DNA from: Nitrospiria bacterium
Lineage (GTDB): Bacteria; Nitrospirota; Nitrospiria; JACQBZ01
DNA length: 37,110 bases
Assembly: GCA_035498035.1 (NCBI GenBank)
Contig: DATKAN010000027.1
Coordinates: forward strand, 5,001-42,110
Reading direction: 5' to 3'
The notes beneath the pieces are model-generated. The model saw nothing but the letters and a program-made list of their open reading frames with translations, did not search any database and was not told where the DNA came from. Of the stretch, positions 1-8,228 are shown one piece after another. The stretch's first letter is position 1. The number at the start of each line of letters is the position of its first letter. Made by a program: the position numbers and the translations under genes.

Positions 1-701
<701 letters not shown>

Positions 702-764
702 GAATCTATTATGGTGGACGGGGAACGGTGGCGTCAAGCGGGAGGTCGCGTTGGACTCGACCAA

Positions 765-793
765 TTGACTTCTATTAGGGCTTCCCGTAGCAT
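765..793 (+). promoter_or_regulatory. Sigma-70-type promoter candidate
   Basis: TTGACT (765-770) and TAGCAT (788-793) are separated by 17 bases, in the divergent gap between rsmD and the ABM-domain gene. A transcript would begin near 800 and leave a leader of about 65 bases before the ATG at 867. The -35 box matches consensus at 5 of 6 bases. The -10 box matches at 4 of 6 and keeps the key A2 and T6. No experimental support. Confidence 0.5.
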
Positions 794-866
794 GAAATGA
801 ATAGACGAGGGGAAGGGTTCGGTCGAGCGTCATTGTGGAAGGCTAAATTTCTTCAGGGAATATTAT

Positions 867-1199
867 ATGAAGGCCATCGCAACCACTCCGGAGCCGCCGT
901 ATTATGCCGTGATTTTCACGTCGGCGCGGACCGACAACGATGAAGGATACAAGGAAACTTCCGAACGAATGCTGAAGCTCGCCGCCGAGCAGCCCGGATA
1001 TCTCGGCGTGGAATCGGTTCGGGAAACGGGACTGGGCATTACGGTTTCGTATTGGAGGTCGGAGGAAGCCATCAGGTCCTGGAAAAGGCAAGTCGATCAC
1101 CTGGAGGCGCAACGAAAAGGCCGGACGACCTGGTATCGATCTTATCGGATCCGTGCCTGCAAGGTCGAACGGGACTATGGTTTTGACGGCGATAGATAA
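867..1199 (+). CDS. Antibiotic biosynthesis monooxygenase (ABM)-domain protein
   Basis: This 110-residue protein has the dimeric alpha-beta barrel pattern of the ABM/YqjZ-like family: YYAVIFTSARTDNDEGY, a helix with MLKLAAEQPGYLGVES, a strand GLGITVSYWRSEEAIRSWK, and a C-terminal WYRSYRIRACKVERDYGF. The PGYLGVES and YWRSEEAIRSW blocks are typical of this family. Members include heme-degrading and small quinone or antibiotic monooxygenases, but many have no known activity, so the substrate is unknown. A CAGGGA sequence lies 8 bases before the ATG. The gene stands alone behind the promoter candidate at 765-793, and a glycosyltransferase follows 44 bases downstream. Confidence 0.8.
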   Translation: MKAIATTPEPPYYAVIFTSARTDNDEGYKETSERMLKLAAEQPGYLGVESVRETGLGITVSYWRSEEAIRSWKRQVDHLEAQRKGRTTWYRSYRIRACKVERDYGFDGDR

Positions 1200-1243
1200 T
1201 CACGCACCGGAGTCGACCGCGCTGGTTGGACGGTGATGATGTA

Positions 1244-2515
1244 ATGGATTTTTCCCCCGGCAAGCGCATACTGATCGCCACGTTCGGGTCGCTGGGCGAT
1301 CTCCATCCTTATCTCGCCATCGCGATCGAGCTCAAACGCCGCGGCCATCGGCCGTTGATCGCAACGCTCGACCGTTATCGCGAGGCGGTGGAGGGCGAGG
1401 GTGTCGAATTCGCCGTGATGCGCCCGTTGGAATCCCGATTCGGGAGCCCGCAGGAACTCGTCCGACGGATCATTCACCCCCGCAAAGGTCCGGAATATCT
1501 GATCCGACGCATCGTGATGCCCTTCGTTCGGGAAAGTTACGACGATCTTTATCGTCTGTCCGAGGGTGCGGATCTACTCATTTCACACCCGATCACTGTA
1601 ACGATGCCGCTTGTGGCTGAGAAACGGGGGCTGCCCTGGGTCTCGACCGTGCTGTCGCCGATGAGTTTCTTTTCGGCGTACGATCCTTCCGTCATCGCGG
1701 CGGTTCCGTGGCTCCATCATCTGCGTCGGATCAGCATCGGTTTATATCGAGGAATATTTGAAATGGCCAAATCCGCCATCGCGTCCTGGGAACGGCCGCT
1801 TCGTCAATTGCGCGTCGAGATCGGTCTGCCGCCGGCGAAAAAGCTCGCGATGTTTGAGGGCCAATTCTCGCCCCGTCTGAATCTCGCACTTTTCTCGTCC
1901 TTGTTCGCGGGGCCGCAGCCCGACTGGCCTGCCAACACGGAGATCTGCGGTTTTGCCCGTTACGACGGTCGTCCGGACCCCGCGGTTTCTGCAGGGCTTA
2001 AGAAGTATTTAGAAGCCGCAGAGCCGCCGATTGTCTTCACGCTGGGCTCATCGGTTTCGATGGATCCGGGAGATTTCTTCGCCAAGGCCCGCGATGCGGC
2101 GACGCGGCTTGGCCGGAGGGCAATTCTGGTCACCGGCTCTTTGTCATTGGAAAACTCCGATTCACTGGAGCGCGTGAAAGTGTTCCCGTATGTCCCTTAT
2201 TCCGAGATTTTTCCAAACGCATCGGTCATTGTGCACACGGGTGGAATCGGAACGATGTCCCAGGCGCTGGCGGCAGGCCGCCCGATGCTGGTGATCCCCG
2301 CGGCGTTCGATCAGCCCGACAACGCCCATCGTGCAGAGCGTCTCGGGACGGCCCGGGTCGTTCCCTTCCAAAGGGTCACCGTGAATAATCTTATGAAGCA
2401 TATCGTCGAGCTCCTTGCGGACCGGGAATGCCGTGAGCGGTCCGTCCGGGTGGGGGAACGGCTTCGGGATGAAAACGGGGCCAAACGCGCCTGCGACCTC
2501 CTGGAGAAAATCTGA
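1244..2515 (+). CDS. GT1-family glycosyltransferase (MGT/sterol glucosyltransferase-like)
   Basis: The protein has about 423 residues and a GT-B fold of the GT1 family, which moves a sugar from a nucleotide sugar to a lipid or small hydrophobic acceptor. The N-terminus ILIATFGSLGDLHPYLAIA matches the acceptor-domain start of GT1 enzymes (GSxGDxxP). The C-terminal nucleotide-sugar block is clear: PYVPYSEIFPNASVIVHTGG, then GTMSQALAAGRPMLVIP and DQPDNAHR. The GGxGT, P and DQ positions are all kept. The start is uncertain: an in-frame TTG lies at 1226 and an ATG at 1244, and I prefer the ATG because the conserved region begins right after it. The acceptor cannot be predicted; rhamnolipid-, sterol- and macrolide-type enzymes all share this form. 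Confidence 0.85.
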   Translation: MDFSPGKRILIATFGSLGDLHPYLAIAIELKRRGHRPLIATLDRYREAVEGEGVEFAVMRPLESRFGSPQELVRRIIHPRKGPEYLIRRIVMPFVRESYDDLYRLSEGADLLISHPITVTMPLVAEKRGLPWVSTVLSPMSFFSAYDPSVIAAVPWLHHLRRISIGLYRGIFEMAKSAIASWERPLRQLRVEIGLPPAKKLAMFEGQFSPRLNLALFSSLFAGPQPDWPANTEICGFARYDGRPDPAVSAGLKKYLEAAEPPIVFTLGSSVSMDPGDFFAKARDAATRLGRRAILVTGSLSLENSDSLERVKVFPYVPYSEIFPNASVIVHTGGIGTMSQALAAGRPMLVIPAAFDQPDNAHRAERLGTARVVPFQRVTVNNLMKHIVELLADRECRERSVRVGERLRDENGAKRACDLLEKI

Positions 2516-2535
2516 TCCAAAACGCCGCGGCCTTT

Positions 2536-2564
2536 TTGACAGGCCATTCGGGATCGATTATAAT
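2536..2564 (+). promoter_or_regulatory. Perfect-consensus sigma-70 promoter
   Basis: TTGACA (2536-2541) and TATAAT (2559-2564) match the sigma-70 consensus at all 12 positions and are spaced by exactly 17 bases. Transcription should begin near 2571, about 20 bases before the ATG of the lipoprotein gene at 2592. This is the best promoter match in the window. Confidence 0.85.
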
Positions 2565-2591
2565 GACCGTATTTCGTCTCAGGATGGCCTC

Positions 2592-3209
2592 ATGGACGTT
2601 TCTCTTCCAGTGCGCGCCCCTTTCATTCTCATGGCGATTTCCCTTGTTGTCTTGGCCTGCGCAACGCGGGCGCCCTTTCTCAATCCTGTGACCCCCGGCA
2701 CGGATACCTCGAGCGGATCAAAGCAGGTGGTCGTGGAAATCAAGCCGGTGGATACATCGGGATACCAAAATGAGGAACGCAAACGGCTTGGAATCGACCT
2801 GTCGGCTTATTTCACCGCGTTTGAGGTCACGATCAGAAACCAGACTCCGGACAAGGTCACACTGGATGGTCAGGGCGCTCAATTATCGGATGACGAACAG
2901 AAAAGCTATACGGTCCTTTCCGCGAAGGAAAGTCTGGATTATTATCAGTCCGGCGGGGTATCGGGTGAGAAGATCGTCATCGTTCCCAAAGCAGTCGGGA
3001 TTGCCAAGGAGGAAATGGATAAAATCCTCCAGCTCCGTTTGAAAAATTCGGATATACCTTCGGGCGGATCGGCCTACGGGATTCTTCTTTTCCAAAAAGT
3101 ACCCGCGGGTAAATGTCATCAAGTCTCGTTGACCTTGAACGGGGTTCGTATTTACGGTGAAAGTAATAACCGGGTATTCCAGTTCACGTTTAGTTGTCCG
3201 GAATCCTAA
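2592..3209 (+). CDS. Lipoprotein of unknown function
   Basis: I do not recognise this 205-residue protein. The N-terminus has a basic residue, a hydrophobic stretch and a lipobox (VVLAC, Cys about residue 23), so it should be exported by Sec, lipidated and anchored in a membrane. The mature part begins with a low-complexity TSSGSK region and is rich in beta-strand-forming segments such as FEVTIRNQTPDKVTLD and VSLTLNGVRIYG, which suggests an immunoglobulin-like or beta-sandwich fold. The ATG at 2592 was chosen because it gives the signal peptide and has AGGA 7 bases upstream; the open frame extends further upstream across the promoter. A perfect-consensus promoter precedes it, so it is probably well expressed and transcribed alone. 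Confidence 0.75.
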   Translation: MDVSLPVRAPFILMAISLVVLACATRAPFLNPVTPGTDTSSGSKQVVVEIKPVDTSGYQNEERKRLGIDLSAYFTAFEVTIRNQTPDKVTLDGQGAQLSDDEQKSYTVLSAKESLDYYQSGGVSGEKIVIVPKAVGIAKEEMDKILQLRLKNSDIPSGGSAYGILLFQKVPAGKCHQVSLTLNGVRIYGESNNRVFQFTFSCPES

Positions 3210-3254
3210 AGAGTTATCGGGTCGGGGGGAAACGGATCTGGCGGGCAATAAAAA

Positions 3255-3288
3255 ACGGGTCTCCCGTCCGTAGGGGCGGGAGACCCGT
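3255..3288 (-). terminator. Intrinsic terminator of the zinc-ribbon gene
   Basis: A perfect 12-base stem (3255-3266 with 3277-3288, sequence ACGGGTCTCCCG and its complement) encloses a 10-base loop. On the minus strand the stem is followed by a run of six T's (plus-strand A's 3250-3255, the last of them inside the stem), so it terminates the minus-strand gene that stops at 3300. It sits between convergent genes and may also slow transcription from the lipoprotein side, where the tail is only weakly T-rich. Confidence 0.85.
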
Positions 3289-3299
3289 CTCAATCAATC

Positions 3300-3491
3300 T
3301 TAATCCTTGTTCTCTTCATCCGTGGGCACCGTCTGAAGCATCAACTCCATCTCGGCACCCTTCGCTCGGTTGGACAGGATGGTCTGATCCATGATCGCGC
3401 CGCAATTGACGCATTTCCATGCATGAAAAGTCAGAAAGTAATCGGCGAACCGTTCGACGAACATCAAGCCGTTGCATTTTGGACATTTCAT
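3300..3491 (-). CDS. Small zinc-ribbon protein
   Basis: This 63-residue protein carries two CxxC knuckles, CPKC (residues 3-6) and CVNC (about residues 27-30), separated by an aromatic-rich segment (FADYFLTFHAWK). That is the layout of a compact zinc ribbon. The C-terminal third is charged and probably flexible. The start is well supported: AAGGAGG (complement of 3501-3507) lies 9 bases before the ATG. Upstream is a sigma-54-like -24/-12 element and downstream a strong terminator, so the gene is a complete single-gene unit. Function is unknown. Zinc ribbons of this size often bind nucleic acid or a protein partner, but nothing here shows which. Confidence 0.85.
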   Translation of the reverse strand: MKCPKCNGLMFVERFADYFLTFHAWKCVNCGAIMDQTILSNRAKGAEMELMLQTVPTDEENKD

Positions 3492-3537
3492 GGGATTTGC
3501 CCTCCTTGCGTGGTTTAAAGCTTGCCCATTCCTTATT

Positions 3538-3551
3538 GCAAGCGATGTGCC
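3538..3551 (-). promoter_or_regulatory. Sigma-54-type (-24/-12) promoter
   Basis: On the minus strand the sequence reads TGGCAC-ATCGC-TTGCAA. The invariant GG (3551-3550) and GC (3539-3538) are 10 bases apart, exactly the RpoN spacing, and the flanks match the TGGCAC and TTGCA consensus halves. Transcription would begin near 3526, giving a leader of about 35 bases that holds the strong ribosome-binding site of the zinc-ribbon gene. A short inverted repeat, CTTATT-GAAA-AATAAG (3572-3587), lies just upstream and could be a regulator site, although it is closer than typical enhancers. Confidence 0.65.
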
Positions 3552-3647
3552 ATTTTTGAACAGTTATTTAACTTATTGAAAAATAAGGTGTACAACTCAA
3601 AGCGGGACAATTTGGTACCCCATCAGCTCATAAGAAATGGCCAAAAA

Positions 3648-3677
3648 TTGTAAGTCGGGTAAGTAACGGACTACATA
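3648..3677 (+). promoter_or_regulatory. Weak sigma-70 promoter candidate for radC
   Basis: TTGTAA (3648-3653) and TACATA (3672-3677) are 18 bases apart in the gap ahead of radC. Both boxes are imperfect. It is listed because radC is divergent from the zinc-ribbon gene and needs its own promoter within 3560-3690. Confidence 0.3.
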
Positions 3678-3695
3678 AATCAATGGAGCGGTTAG

Positions 3696-4406
3696 ATGGA
3701 ACCGTCAAGAACAAATACCGGGAAAGGGATAAAGAATTGGCCGGAGATCGAGCGTCCTCGGGAGCGGTTGATCCGACAGGGACCGGAGACGCTTTCGGAT
3801 GCGCATCTTCTTGCGATTCTGCTTAGGACCGGCCGGCGAAAGAGCAGCGCGGTCGAGATGGCCCACCATCTTCTGAAGCAATTCGGCGGGTTGGCCGCGT
3901 TAAAACACACCAGCGTATCGGAGCTGTGTTCTGTGGATGGGATCGGCCCGGCGAAGGCCGCACAGATCCTGGCCTCACTGGAATTGGGACGCCGGTCCTT
4001 GGCCCAGCCGCTTCATCGGGAACTTCGCGCCCTTTCCAGCCGGGATATCTTTCATCACTATCACCCGCTATTGCGGGATTCAAAAAAAGAGCATTTTATG
4101 CTGTTGATGTTCGACGGAAAGAACCGGCTGCTCAAGGAAATCACCGTATCCACGGGAAGTCTTTCGCTCAATATCGTTCATCCGCGCGAGGTCTTTAAAC
4201 CGGCCGTGCGGGAGTCGGCGGCTTCCGTCATCCTTTTGCACAACCACCCCAGCGGGGATCCCGCCCCCAGTCCCGAGGATCGCGAGTTGACGCGGCGTCT
4301 TGTGAAGGCCGGACGGATCATGGGCATCAAGGTCCTGGATCATATTGTCCTCGGAGACGGTCGATACATCAGTTTTGCGGATCAAGGGTGGGAGGTCCAT
4401 GACTGA
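3696..4406 (+). CDS. radC: RadC-family JAB/MPN-domain protein
   Basis: This 236-residue protein has the usual RadC layout. An N-terminal segment (RPRERLIRQGPETLSDAHLL) leads into a helix-hairpin-helix region (ELCSVDGIGPAKAAQI, about residues 72-87), followed by a JAB1/MPN-like metalloprotease domain with the zinc motif HNHPSGDPAPSPED. The conserved Glu of the JAB domain lies in the EVFKPAV segment. RadC was once linked to DNA repair, but its biochemical role is not settled. The ATG at 3696 follows GGAG by 8 bases. The last codons overlap the start of the downstream lipoprotein gene, so the two are probably co-transcribed. Confidence 0.93.
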   Translation: MEPSRTNTGKGIKNWPEIERPRERLIRQGPETLSDAHLLAILLRTGRRKSSAVEMAHHLLKQFGGLAALKHTSVSELCSVDGIGPAKAAQILASLELGRRSLAQPLHRELRALSSRDIFHHYHPLLRDSKKEHFMLLMFDGKNRLLKEITVSTGSLSLNIVHPREVFKPAVRESAASVILLHNHPSGDPAPSPEDRELTRRLVKAGRIMGIKVLDHIVLGDGRYISFADQGWEVHD

Positions 4407-5247
4407 AGGCCCGGGGCGCCACGCTTTTTCAAAACAGCACGGTCGGCGAATCCGAAGGATCACTTATGCCTGTGTCTGGGTGTCGGGATGGCTGTTGGGG
4501 GGCTGTTCCCATCCGTCCGTTCCGTCCGGAATGGTGGCGGTCCCGGCCGGGAACTTTGTGATGGGAAGCGACAAGGTGGATACCGAAGGGATCGGCGTTC
4601 AGCTGGGAATGATCCGGCCTTTGTATCAGGATGAGCATCCGCAGAGGAAAGTGTTTCTCCCCACGTTTTTTATCGATCGGTTTGAGGTTACCCAGGCGCA
4701 GTACAAGGTCTTTACGGATCAGACCGGCTACCGGATCCCGCCCGTCTGGAAGAACGGGACGTTTGCTTCCGGCCGGGAGAACCATCCCGTGGCCTTTGTC
4801 AGCTGGTACGATGCGAAACAATACTGCCGGTGGGCCGGGAAACGATTGCCGACGGAGGCCGAATGGGAGAAATCCGCGCGGGGTCCGGATGGATTGGAAT
4901 ACCCATGGGGGAATGCTTATGAGTCCGACCGCGCCAATACGGGCGACTCCGAGGCCAACGATACGCTTCCGGTGGGCCGTATTGAATCCGGGAAGAGCCC
5001 TTACGGGGTGTACGATTTGATCGGCAATGTCGGCGAATGGGTGGAAGACTGGTATCAGCCCTATCCGGGCAATTCGCAAACCAGCCCCCTGTTCGGAGAG
5101 CGACTCAAAGTGATTCGGGGCGGTAGTTGGGGCGGGGGGGGAGGCCACTACACGATGGGCCTATTCTACCGTGCGGCGCATCGTTTGTTTGCGGACCCTT
5201 TGGACCGCTTCCCGGATACGGGCTTTCGATGCGCCCTGTCGGGTTGA
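4399..5247 (+). CDS. Formylglycine-generating-enzyme (SUMF1)-like lipoprotein
   Basis: The 282-residue protein has an arginine-rich start, a hydrophobic stretch and a lipobox (WLLGGC), so it is probably a lipoprotein. The mature part is a full FGE-sulfatase fold: MVAVPAGNFVMGSD, an EVTQAQYKVFTDQTGYR block, HPVAFVSWYDAKQYCRWAGK, RLPTEAEWEKSARG, YPWGN, VYDLIGNVGEWVEDWY, KVIRGGSW and the terminal GFRCA. Catalytic FGEs carry two cysteines after RGGSW; here that stretch (GGGGGHYTMGLFYRAAHR) has none, so sulfatase activation is unlikely. A binding or scaffold role is more plausible. The start overlaps radC by 8 bases. A GGAGG lies only 3 bases before the ATG, so the exact start is slightly uncertain. 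Confidence 0.88.
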   Translation: MTEGPGRHAFSKQHGRRIRRITYACVWVSGWLLGGCSHPSVPSGMVAVPAGNFVMGSDKVDTEGIGVQLGMIRPLYQDEHPQRKVFLPTFFIDRFEVTQAQYKVFTDQTGYRIPPVWKNGTFASGRENHPVAFVSWYDAKQYCRWAGKRLPTEAEWEKSARGPDGLEYPWGNAYESDRANTGDSEANDTLPVGRIESGKSPYGVYDLIGNVGEWVEDWYQPYPGNSQTSPLFGERLKVIRGGSWGGGGGHYTMGLFYRAAHRLFADPLDRFPDTGFRCALSG

Positions 5248-5290
5248 AACGGATTGCTTTTCTTAGGGACTTCCATTAAACTAGGGCGGT

Positions 5291-5668
5291 ATGAAAGGTA
5301 TTCTCATCCGATGGGTCATTAATGCGCTGGCCTTGATCCTCGTCAGCCATGTCATTCAGGGGATCCAGGTGGATCATCTCTTGGCGGCATTCGTTGCGGC
5401 GGCGGTGCTCGGGGTCATGAATGCCGTTATCCGACCCGTCTTGATACTCCTCACCCTTCCGATCACCCTTCTGACTCTGGGCCTGTTCGTCCTGATGATC
5501 AACGGATTCATGCTGTACATCGCCGGGGCCGTGGTGAAGGGATTTCACGTGAATGGTTTTTGGGCTGCCGTGTTTGGGTCGCTATTCTTATCGGTCATCA
5601 GCTGGATCGCAAACGCCTTTATCAACGACCGGGGCCGCATCGAGTATATCGAGGTTCGCACCCGATAG
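5291..5668 (+). CDS. Four-helix membrane protein (phage-holin-like, PF04020 type)
   Basis: This 125-residue protein is almost entirely hydrophobic, with four membrane helices: ALALILVSHVIQGI, AAFVAAAVLGVMNAVI, ILLTLPITLLTLGLFVLMI and AAVFGSLFLSVISWIAN. The NAVIRPVLILLTLPITLLTLG block is characteristic of the family named phage holin or mycobacterial 4-TM (PF04020), which is widespread on chromosomes and is not a sign of a prophage. The role is unknown; cell-envelope integrity is often assumed. The ribosome-binding site is weak (AGGGCGGT). It follows the FGE-like lipoprotein by 43 bases and is the last gene before the bamA promoter region. Confidence 0.8.
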   Translation: MKGILIRWVINALALILVSHVIQGIQVDHLLAAFVAAAVLGVMNAVIRPVLILLTLPITLLTLGLFVLMINGFMLYIAGAVVKGFHVNGFWAAVFGSLFLSVISWIANAFINDRGRIEYIEVRTR

Positions 5669-5775
5669 AGAACCACGGGCCGTTCCCTCCCTGATCCCCC
5701 CGAGAAGGTTCTCTGCCGCTTCCCCAGACCGGCCAATGGTTGATTCCGTTCATCGCTTTCGTGTGCGATTTTTGA

Positions 5776-5804
5776 TTTACAATTAATTTTCCGGATGTTA
5801 AAAT
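5776..5804 (+). promoter_or_regulatory. Sigma-70 promoter candidate for the bamA-lpx run
   Basis: TTTACA (5776-5781) and TAAAAT (5799-5804) are spaced by 17 bases in a sharply AT-rich stretch (5765-5830) that stands out from the GC-rich surroundings. The start site would be near 5811, leaving about 40 bases before the bamA ATG. A second -10-like TATAAT sits at 5816-5821 but lacks a good -35 box. This is the most likely main promoter for the long envelope gene run. Confidence 0.65.
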
Positions 5805-5852
5805 AGCTAAATTTATATAATAATTTATGCACAGGAAAGGTTTATCGAACGA

Positions 5853-8204
5853 ATGCTCAGGCGTTGGGCGCCGGTCGCCTTTTTGATCTTCATCTGGGAT
5901 TCCAATCTATATTTAGACCAAGCATCGCTCGGACAGGTCGAACCTCCCAAGGAGCCAATGACGGTCGTGGCGATCGAGATTCGAGGAAACAGCCGGATCG
6001 AGTCGTCGACCATTCGATCCCGAATCAAGACGAAGGAAGGGAGCCCATTCTCGGCGGACCTCATCCGCGAAGACATCCATTCGATCTATCAGTTGGGTTT
6101 TTTTTTGGACGTACGGGTGGATTCGGAACCGGTCGAAGGGGGGGTGAAGGTCATCTACCAGGTGGCCGAACGGCCGTATGTGACCGAAACCAATTTTGTG
6201 GGAAACGTGGAAATCCTGGCCGACAAGCTGAAAGAAAAGATCACCATCAAGACGATGACGTTTCTGGATAACGCGCAGGTCAAGGAAAACGCAGAGAAGA
6301 TCCGGCAATATTATGATGAAGAGGGATACTACAACACCTCCGTCATTCCGGTCCTCAAAGAGCAGGGAGACAAGGTCGCGTTGACCTTTTATATCAAAGA
6401 AGGGGCCAAGGCGACCGTCAAAACGATCGACTTTGAAGGCAACAAAGCATTTCCTCGTAATACGCTTCAGAAAAACATCGATTCCCAGGAATATTCGTTT
6501 TTGACGTCCTGGCTGACCAACAGCGGGTACTATAAGAAGGACGCGTTGAACGAAGACATGGATAAACTGAAGGACTATTATCTCAACAACGGATACCTCC
6601 AGATTCAGGTGGGAACCCCGTCGGTCGCTTTTAAAGAGGACCGATCCCAAACCCTTGTGACCTTTCCAATCCTGCACGGGGAGATCGATTACCCTTACGA
6701 GTTTCATACGGTCCGTGCCTCCATCGAGTTTCCCTTGGTCGAGGGGGAACAGTTTCGTGTCCGGACGATCACCGTGAGCGGCAATCACGTTTTTCAGACC
6801 GACCGCATCCGGGAGTCCTTGAAGTTAAAGGAGGGGGATCTATTCCGAAAAAATGTATTGCGGGACGGGGTGGGCGCGATCCATGATATCTACGGAGAGA
6901 AAGGTTACCTTTACGCCACGGTCATCCCGCAGTACACAAGCGACCCGGCGACGAAGACGGTGGACTTGTCCCTGGAGGTCGTCGAGGACAATCCGATGCG
7001 CGTCCGCCAGATCACGATTTCGGGAAACGACAAGACCCGCGACAAGGTGATCCGGCGTGAATTGCGGTTGAACGAGCAGGAACTGGTGGACACCCGATTG
7101 CTGCGACGAAGTTTTCAGCGGATCAACAACTTGAATTTCTTCGATTCCGTCGAGATCGTCCCGCAACGGGTGGGGCCGGATCAGGTGGATCTGAACGTAC
7201 AGGTCAAGGAAAAGTCGACCGGCTCCTTCAGTGTCGGGGGCGGTTACAGCTCCGTCGATCGTTTGGTGGGCATGGTGGATGTCACCCAAGGGAACCTTTT
7301 TGGGAAGGGCGAACTTCTGCGCGCCCGGGCGGAGTTCGGAGCGATAACCAACTCCTACAGCTTGACGTACCGGGTGCCGTATCTCTTCGACCACCCCGTA
7401 TCCGGGACGGTTGATCTGTTTAACCAACGGCAGATCTTTGATTCCTATACGGAAAAGACCGTCGGAGGAGACCTCGTCCTCGGAAAAGACTTTACCGAAT
7501 ATGTCAGCGGGAGCGTGAATTATACGTTGGAGACCTTGAATGTCACGGACCTGACTTCAAACGCCCCCGTACGAATTCAGGAGCAGGCCGGAAAGTCGGT
7601 GACCGGCAGCATCGGAGCGACCGTCGCGCGGGACACGCGGGACTTTTACTTCGATCCCAAGGAGGGAAATCGAACCGCACTAACGGGCCAGTTCGCCAAC
7701 ACGTATTTGGGCGGTAATAATAATTTTATAAAGACGATCCTGGATTCGGGCCAGTTTTTACCGTTTTACTGGGACACCGTCTTCTCCTTGCACGGCCGGT
7801 TCGGATACGCGCACGGGATGTACGGAACCGAGCTCCCGATTCCGGAACGTTTCTACGTCGGAGGAATAAATACCGTGCGCGGTTTTAAATTCGGACGGGC
7901 CGGCCCGGTCGATCCCGCGACCAACGAGGTCCTCGGCGGAAATAAGGAACTGGTCTTTAATTTCGAATACATCTTTCCTCTCGTGCCGGAGGCCAAGGTC
8001 AAGGGGGTGCTCTTCTTCGATGACGGGCGGGCCTTTGACGACAACGAGCCGATTCGGATCAGCGACCTGCGCAAGGGCACCGGAATCGAGCTGCGCTGGA
8101 TTTCGCCGATCGGCCCCTTGCGTCTGGAATGGGGATACAATATCAGTCCACAGGGAAACGAGGCGCACAGCGTCGTGGAATTTACCATCGGAACGTTATT
8201 CTAG
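5853..8204 (+). CDS. bamA: Outer membrane protein assembly factor BamA
   Basis: BamA (Omp85) is the core of the machine that folds and inserts beta-barrel proteins into the outer membrane. The 783-residue protein has a signal sequence (about residues 1-28), then five POTRA repeats (about 32-430) with recurring motifs such as EIRGNSRI, FVGNVEI, DFEGNKAF, TVSGNHVF and TISGNDKT. A C-terminal 16-strand barrel ends in Phe, as expected of a BAM substrate. The VRGF motif of the L6 loop is at residues 675-678. AGGAAAGG lies about 12 bases before the ATG. It is the first gene of the envelope run and is followed by skp, the classic bamA-skp-lpxD-fabZ-lpxA order. Confidence 0.97.
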   Translation: MLRRWAPVAFLIFIWDSNLYLDQASLGQVEPPKEPMTVVAIEIRGNSRIESSTIRSRIKTKEGSPFSADLIREDIHSIYQLGFFLDVRVDSEPVEGGVKVIYQVAERPYVTETNFVGNVEILADKLKEKITIKTMTFLDNAQVKENAEKIRQYYDEEGYYNTSVIPVLKEQGDKVALTFYIKEGAKATVKTIDFEGNKAFPRNTLQKNIDSQEYSFLTSWLTNSGYYKKDALNEDMDKLKDYYLNNGYLQIQVGTPSVAFKEDRSQTLVTFPILHGEIDYPYEFHTVRASIEFPLVEGEQFRVRTITVSGNHVFQTDRIRESLKLKEGDLFRKNVLRDGVGAIHDIYGEKGYLYATVIPQYTSDPATKTVDLSLEVVEDNPMRVRQITISGNDKTRDKVIRRELRLNEQELVDTRLLRRSFQRINNLNFFDSVEIVPQRVGPDQVDLNVQVKEKSTGSFSVGGGYSSVDRLVGMVDVTQGNLFGKGELLRARAEFGAITNSYSLTYRVPYLFDHPVSGTVDLFNQRQIFDSYTEKTVGGDLVLGKDFTEYVSGSVNYTLETLNVTDLTSNAPVRIQEQAGKSVTGSIGATVARDTRDFYFDPKEGNRTALTGQFANTYLGGNNNFIKTILDSGQFLPFYWDTVFSLHGRFGYAHGMYGTELPIPERFYVGGINTVRGFKFGRAGPVDPATNEVLGGNKELVFNFEYIFPLVPEAKVKGVLFFDDGRAFDDNEPIRISDLRKGTGIELRWISPIGPLRLEWGYNISPQGNEAHSVVEFTIGTLF

Positions 8205-8228
8205 CTTATTGGGGAAAGGAGAGGAGCG

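Noticed and set aside
5291-5668. Prophage remnant suggested by the holin-like name
   Set aside because: The family is mostly chromosomal; no integrase, lysin, capsid or attachment site is nearby.
5699-5712. GAGAA-GG-TTCTC as a terminator before the bamA promoter
   Set aside because: The stem is only 5 bases and no T tract follows.
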